Shown here: piece by piece, positions 5,883 to 6,851 of the stretch
How the letters are laid out: each line of letters starts with the position of its first letter
How positions within the stretch are numbered: the stretch's first letter is position 1
From: Candidatus Poribacteria bacterium
GTDB taxonomy: Bacteria; Poribacteria; WGA-4E; WGA-3G
Reading direction: 5' to 3'
Assembly (NCBI GenBank): GCA_009845505.1
Contig: VXZL01000069.1
Coordinates: forward strand, 1-6,851
Length of the DNA stretch: 6,851 nt
The notes under the pieces: model-generated
What the model was told of the DNA's origin: nothing
The model's input: only the letters and a program-made list of their open reading frames with translations
The model's database searches: none
Position numbers and translations under genes: made by a program

Positions 5883-5909
5883 TAATGCAGCATACACAAG
5901 TAATGCTAA

Positions 5910-5937
5910 AACCTACTATAAACAGAACTGGTAGGTT
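5910..5937. repeat. 7-bp inverted repeat downstream of the nuclease gene
   Basis: AACCTAC (5910-5916) is the reverse complement of GTAGGTT (5931-5937), with 14 nt between them. It lies 36-63 bases beyond the stop codon of the minus-strand nuclease gene and could form a 3' hairpin on that transcript. No T-run follows it on that strand. The sequence echoes the GGTAGG motifs of the neighbouring element. Confidence 0.3.
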
Positions 5938-5972
5938 GGTAGGAAAGTATCTACAGCAGGCATTAATCGGAA

Positions 5973-6851
5973 TCAACTTCCGCTATGTTTTTTATAGGCA
6001 AATTCAAGGATCGGGAGAAGTTCCGTTATATCATCACGGATATGGTAATAGACATAATCAGCGGATTTATTCTTACTAACTGAATAAAAATCACATCCAC
6101 ATTGACGCTTCAAATCTTCTGCGTCTTTTCTCATTAGTCGGACATGGAGCGTAAAGGGATTATACTGAAGATGTACCCCAAATACACTTTTAACCTGTGT
6201 AACTCCCTTATCCGTTAACCAAAAACGGCAACTTTTTTCATAGAATTTCGATTTTAACCGCCAATCCTTTGTTTTAATCAAATTCTGCGTCTCTGCCACC
6301 GTTCTGTAAAATACATTACATCTTTCTTCGGAGAAATTTGCTTCGTGATAATCTCTAATTTCCTCAGATACTAAATTTCTAATTCGCTCTACCGTCCATT
6401 CGCCACTAAGTTTGGAAGGAGCAACAGACTGTTTTGTTGTAGGCTGGCTATCAGTTACATTGCTCACATCTTCTTTAGAATCTATAGGACGAGGTTTGGA
6501 TGTATCTGCTTTTTCTTTTAATGCGATTTCAGCAGCCTCTTCTGCTTCACCGGACGCTACATTGGATATTAAGAGATATTTCTCCAAATTAGAGATAGCA
6601 TCCTCCCAATTTTCAATAATATCAATCTTGCAGAAAATTCTTTCGTTTACAGGTTTCCCGTCTATCCACGAGAAATAGAAACGCCATATTTTACCGTTGG
6701 TAAGTGCAGCAACACGCACACCTGCTTGAAACGCGTAGTTGACAATCTGGCCTTCGTGTCTTTCAAGCGGTTCGTTCCATCTTTTGCATTCAAGAAATAA
6801 AGCAAGTTTATCCCCTATTTTCAGGGCGTAATCGACGCTTCCATCCTTAAC
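5973..6851 (-). CDS. PD-(D/E)XK nuclease, HsdR N-terminal type, with unassigned C-terminal domain (5' end beyond window)
   Basis: The open frame runs to the window edge, so the visible 292 residues lack the N-terminus; counting starts at the edge. Residues 7-39 carry the restriction-type nuclease core: Asp7 in VDYALKIG, Glu21 and Lys23 in LFLECKRW, and HEGQIVNYA (32-40), the Q-x3-Y motif. ALTNGKIWRFY (49-59) follows. This is the pattern of the type I restriction HsdR N-terminal domain (HSDR_N family), which cuts DNA in a metal-dependent way. A polar linker rich in Glu, Ala, Ser, Lys and Pro spans about 102-150. A C-terminal domain of about 140 residues follows, with WTVERIRNLV, CRFWLTDKG and a final hydrophobic helix, which I do not recognise. 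There is no helicase motor, methylase or specificity subunit on this side, so it looks stand-alone. Two 60-nt samples I counted by hand (6181-6240 and 6541-6600) are 35% and 38% GC, against 52% at 1261-1320, suggesting transfer. Confidence 0.82.
   Translation of the reverse strand, partial: VKDGSVDYALKIGDKLALFLECKRWNEPLERHEGQIVNYAFQAGVRVAALTNGKIWRFYFSWIDGKPVNERIFCKIDIIENWEDAISNLEKYLLISNVASGEAEEAAEIALKEKADTSKPRPIDSKEDVSNVTDSQPTTKQSVAPSKLSGEWTVERIRNLVSEEIRDYHEANFSEERCNVFYRTVAETQNLIKTKDWRLKSKFYEKSCRFWLTDKGVTQVKSVFGVHLQYNPFTLHVRLMRKDAEDLKRQCGCDFYSVSKNKSADYVYYHIRDDITELLPILEFAYKKHSGS

Larger units (their letters stand above)
5589..5972. other. Repeat-packed intergenic region without a convincing gene
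   Basis: These 384 bp separate the adaptor gene from the nuclease gene and carry no convincing coding sequence. A minus-strand open frame crosses the region but consists of Arg/Cys-rich sequence with no recognisable domain and runs straight through repeat elements. The stretch contains a 120-bp MITE-like element, a multi-hairpin element and smaller inverted repeats, each described separately. It marks a change in base composition to the AT-rich nuclease gene. Confidence 0.7.

Noticed and set aside
5572..5976. 134-codon minus-strand open frame across the intergenic region
   Set aside because: It crosses both repeat elements, overlaps the adaptor end, is rich in Arg and Cys and shows no domain or ribosome binding site.
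5858..6079. 73-codon plus-strand open frame at the end of the repeat region
   Set aside because: It begins in the structured repeat, runs antisense into the nuclease gene, and has no ribosome binding site.

Overview
The window reads as accessory chromosome from an uncultivated Gram-negative-type (diderm) bacterium. Three features point to two membranes: a lipobox lipoprotein, a periplasmic adaptor of a tripartite efflux pump, and a signal peptide on that adaptor. The mix of a sugar isomerase/epimerase-like TIM barrel, a DUF6178-like protein and a HEAT-repeat lipoprotein, with intergenic repeat families, reminds me of Candidatus Poribacteria. That assignment is an impression from memory, not a demonstrated result.

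Layout, left to right. A 254-aa TIM-barrel isomerase/epimerase-like gene (91-855) and a two-ORF locus (905-1723 and 1698-2669) run on the plus strand. The two ORFs look like the N- and C-terminal halves of one DUF6178-like protein, separated by a +1 frame change in an acidic GAGGACGAC repeat and A5 tract. They meet a convergent HEAT-repeat lipoprotein gene (2672-3346, minus) at a perfect hairpin that contains both stop codons. The lipoprotein gene has a near-consensus promoter so close to its ATG that its mRNA is probably leaderless. A 42-bp array of degenerate heptamers follows. Next come msrA (3479-4021, plus), whose only good Shine-Dalgarno lies behind a hairpin, and an overlapping gene for a long-coiled-coil efflux adaptor (4011-5588).

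The 384 bp from 5589 to 5972 hold no convincing gene but are dense in repeats. They contain a 120-bp MITE-like element with AGGACTTACG termini and a second, multi-hairpin element with alternative pairings and a 16-bp direct repeat. Beyond them lies the 3' part of a minus-strand gene (5973 to the window edge). It encodes a PD-(D/E)XK nuclease domain of the HsdR N-terminal type, a polar linker and a C-terminal domain I do not recognise. This gene is visibly AT-richer than the rest and is the best candidate for a transferred, defence-related gene.

Functional links are modest. msrA and the adaptor gene overlap and are probably co-transcribed, suggesting an envelope or stress theme, but no pump or outer-membrane channel gene is present. 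The most interesting candidates are the split DUF6178-like locus, the structured msrA leader, the repeat-packed junction and the stand-alone nuclease fusion.
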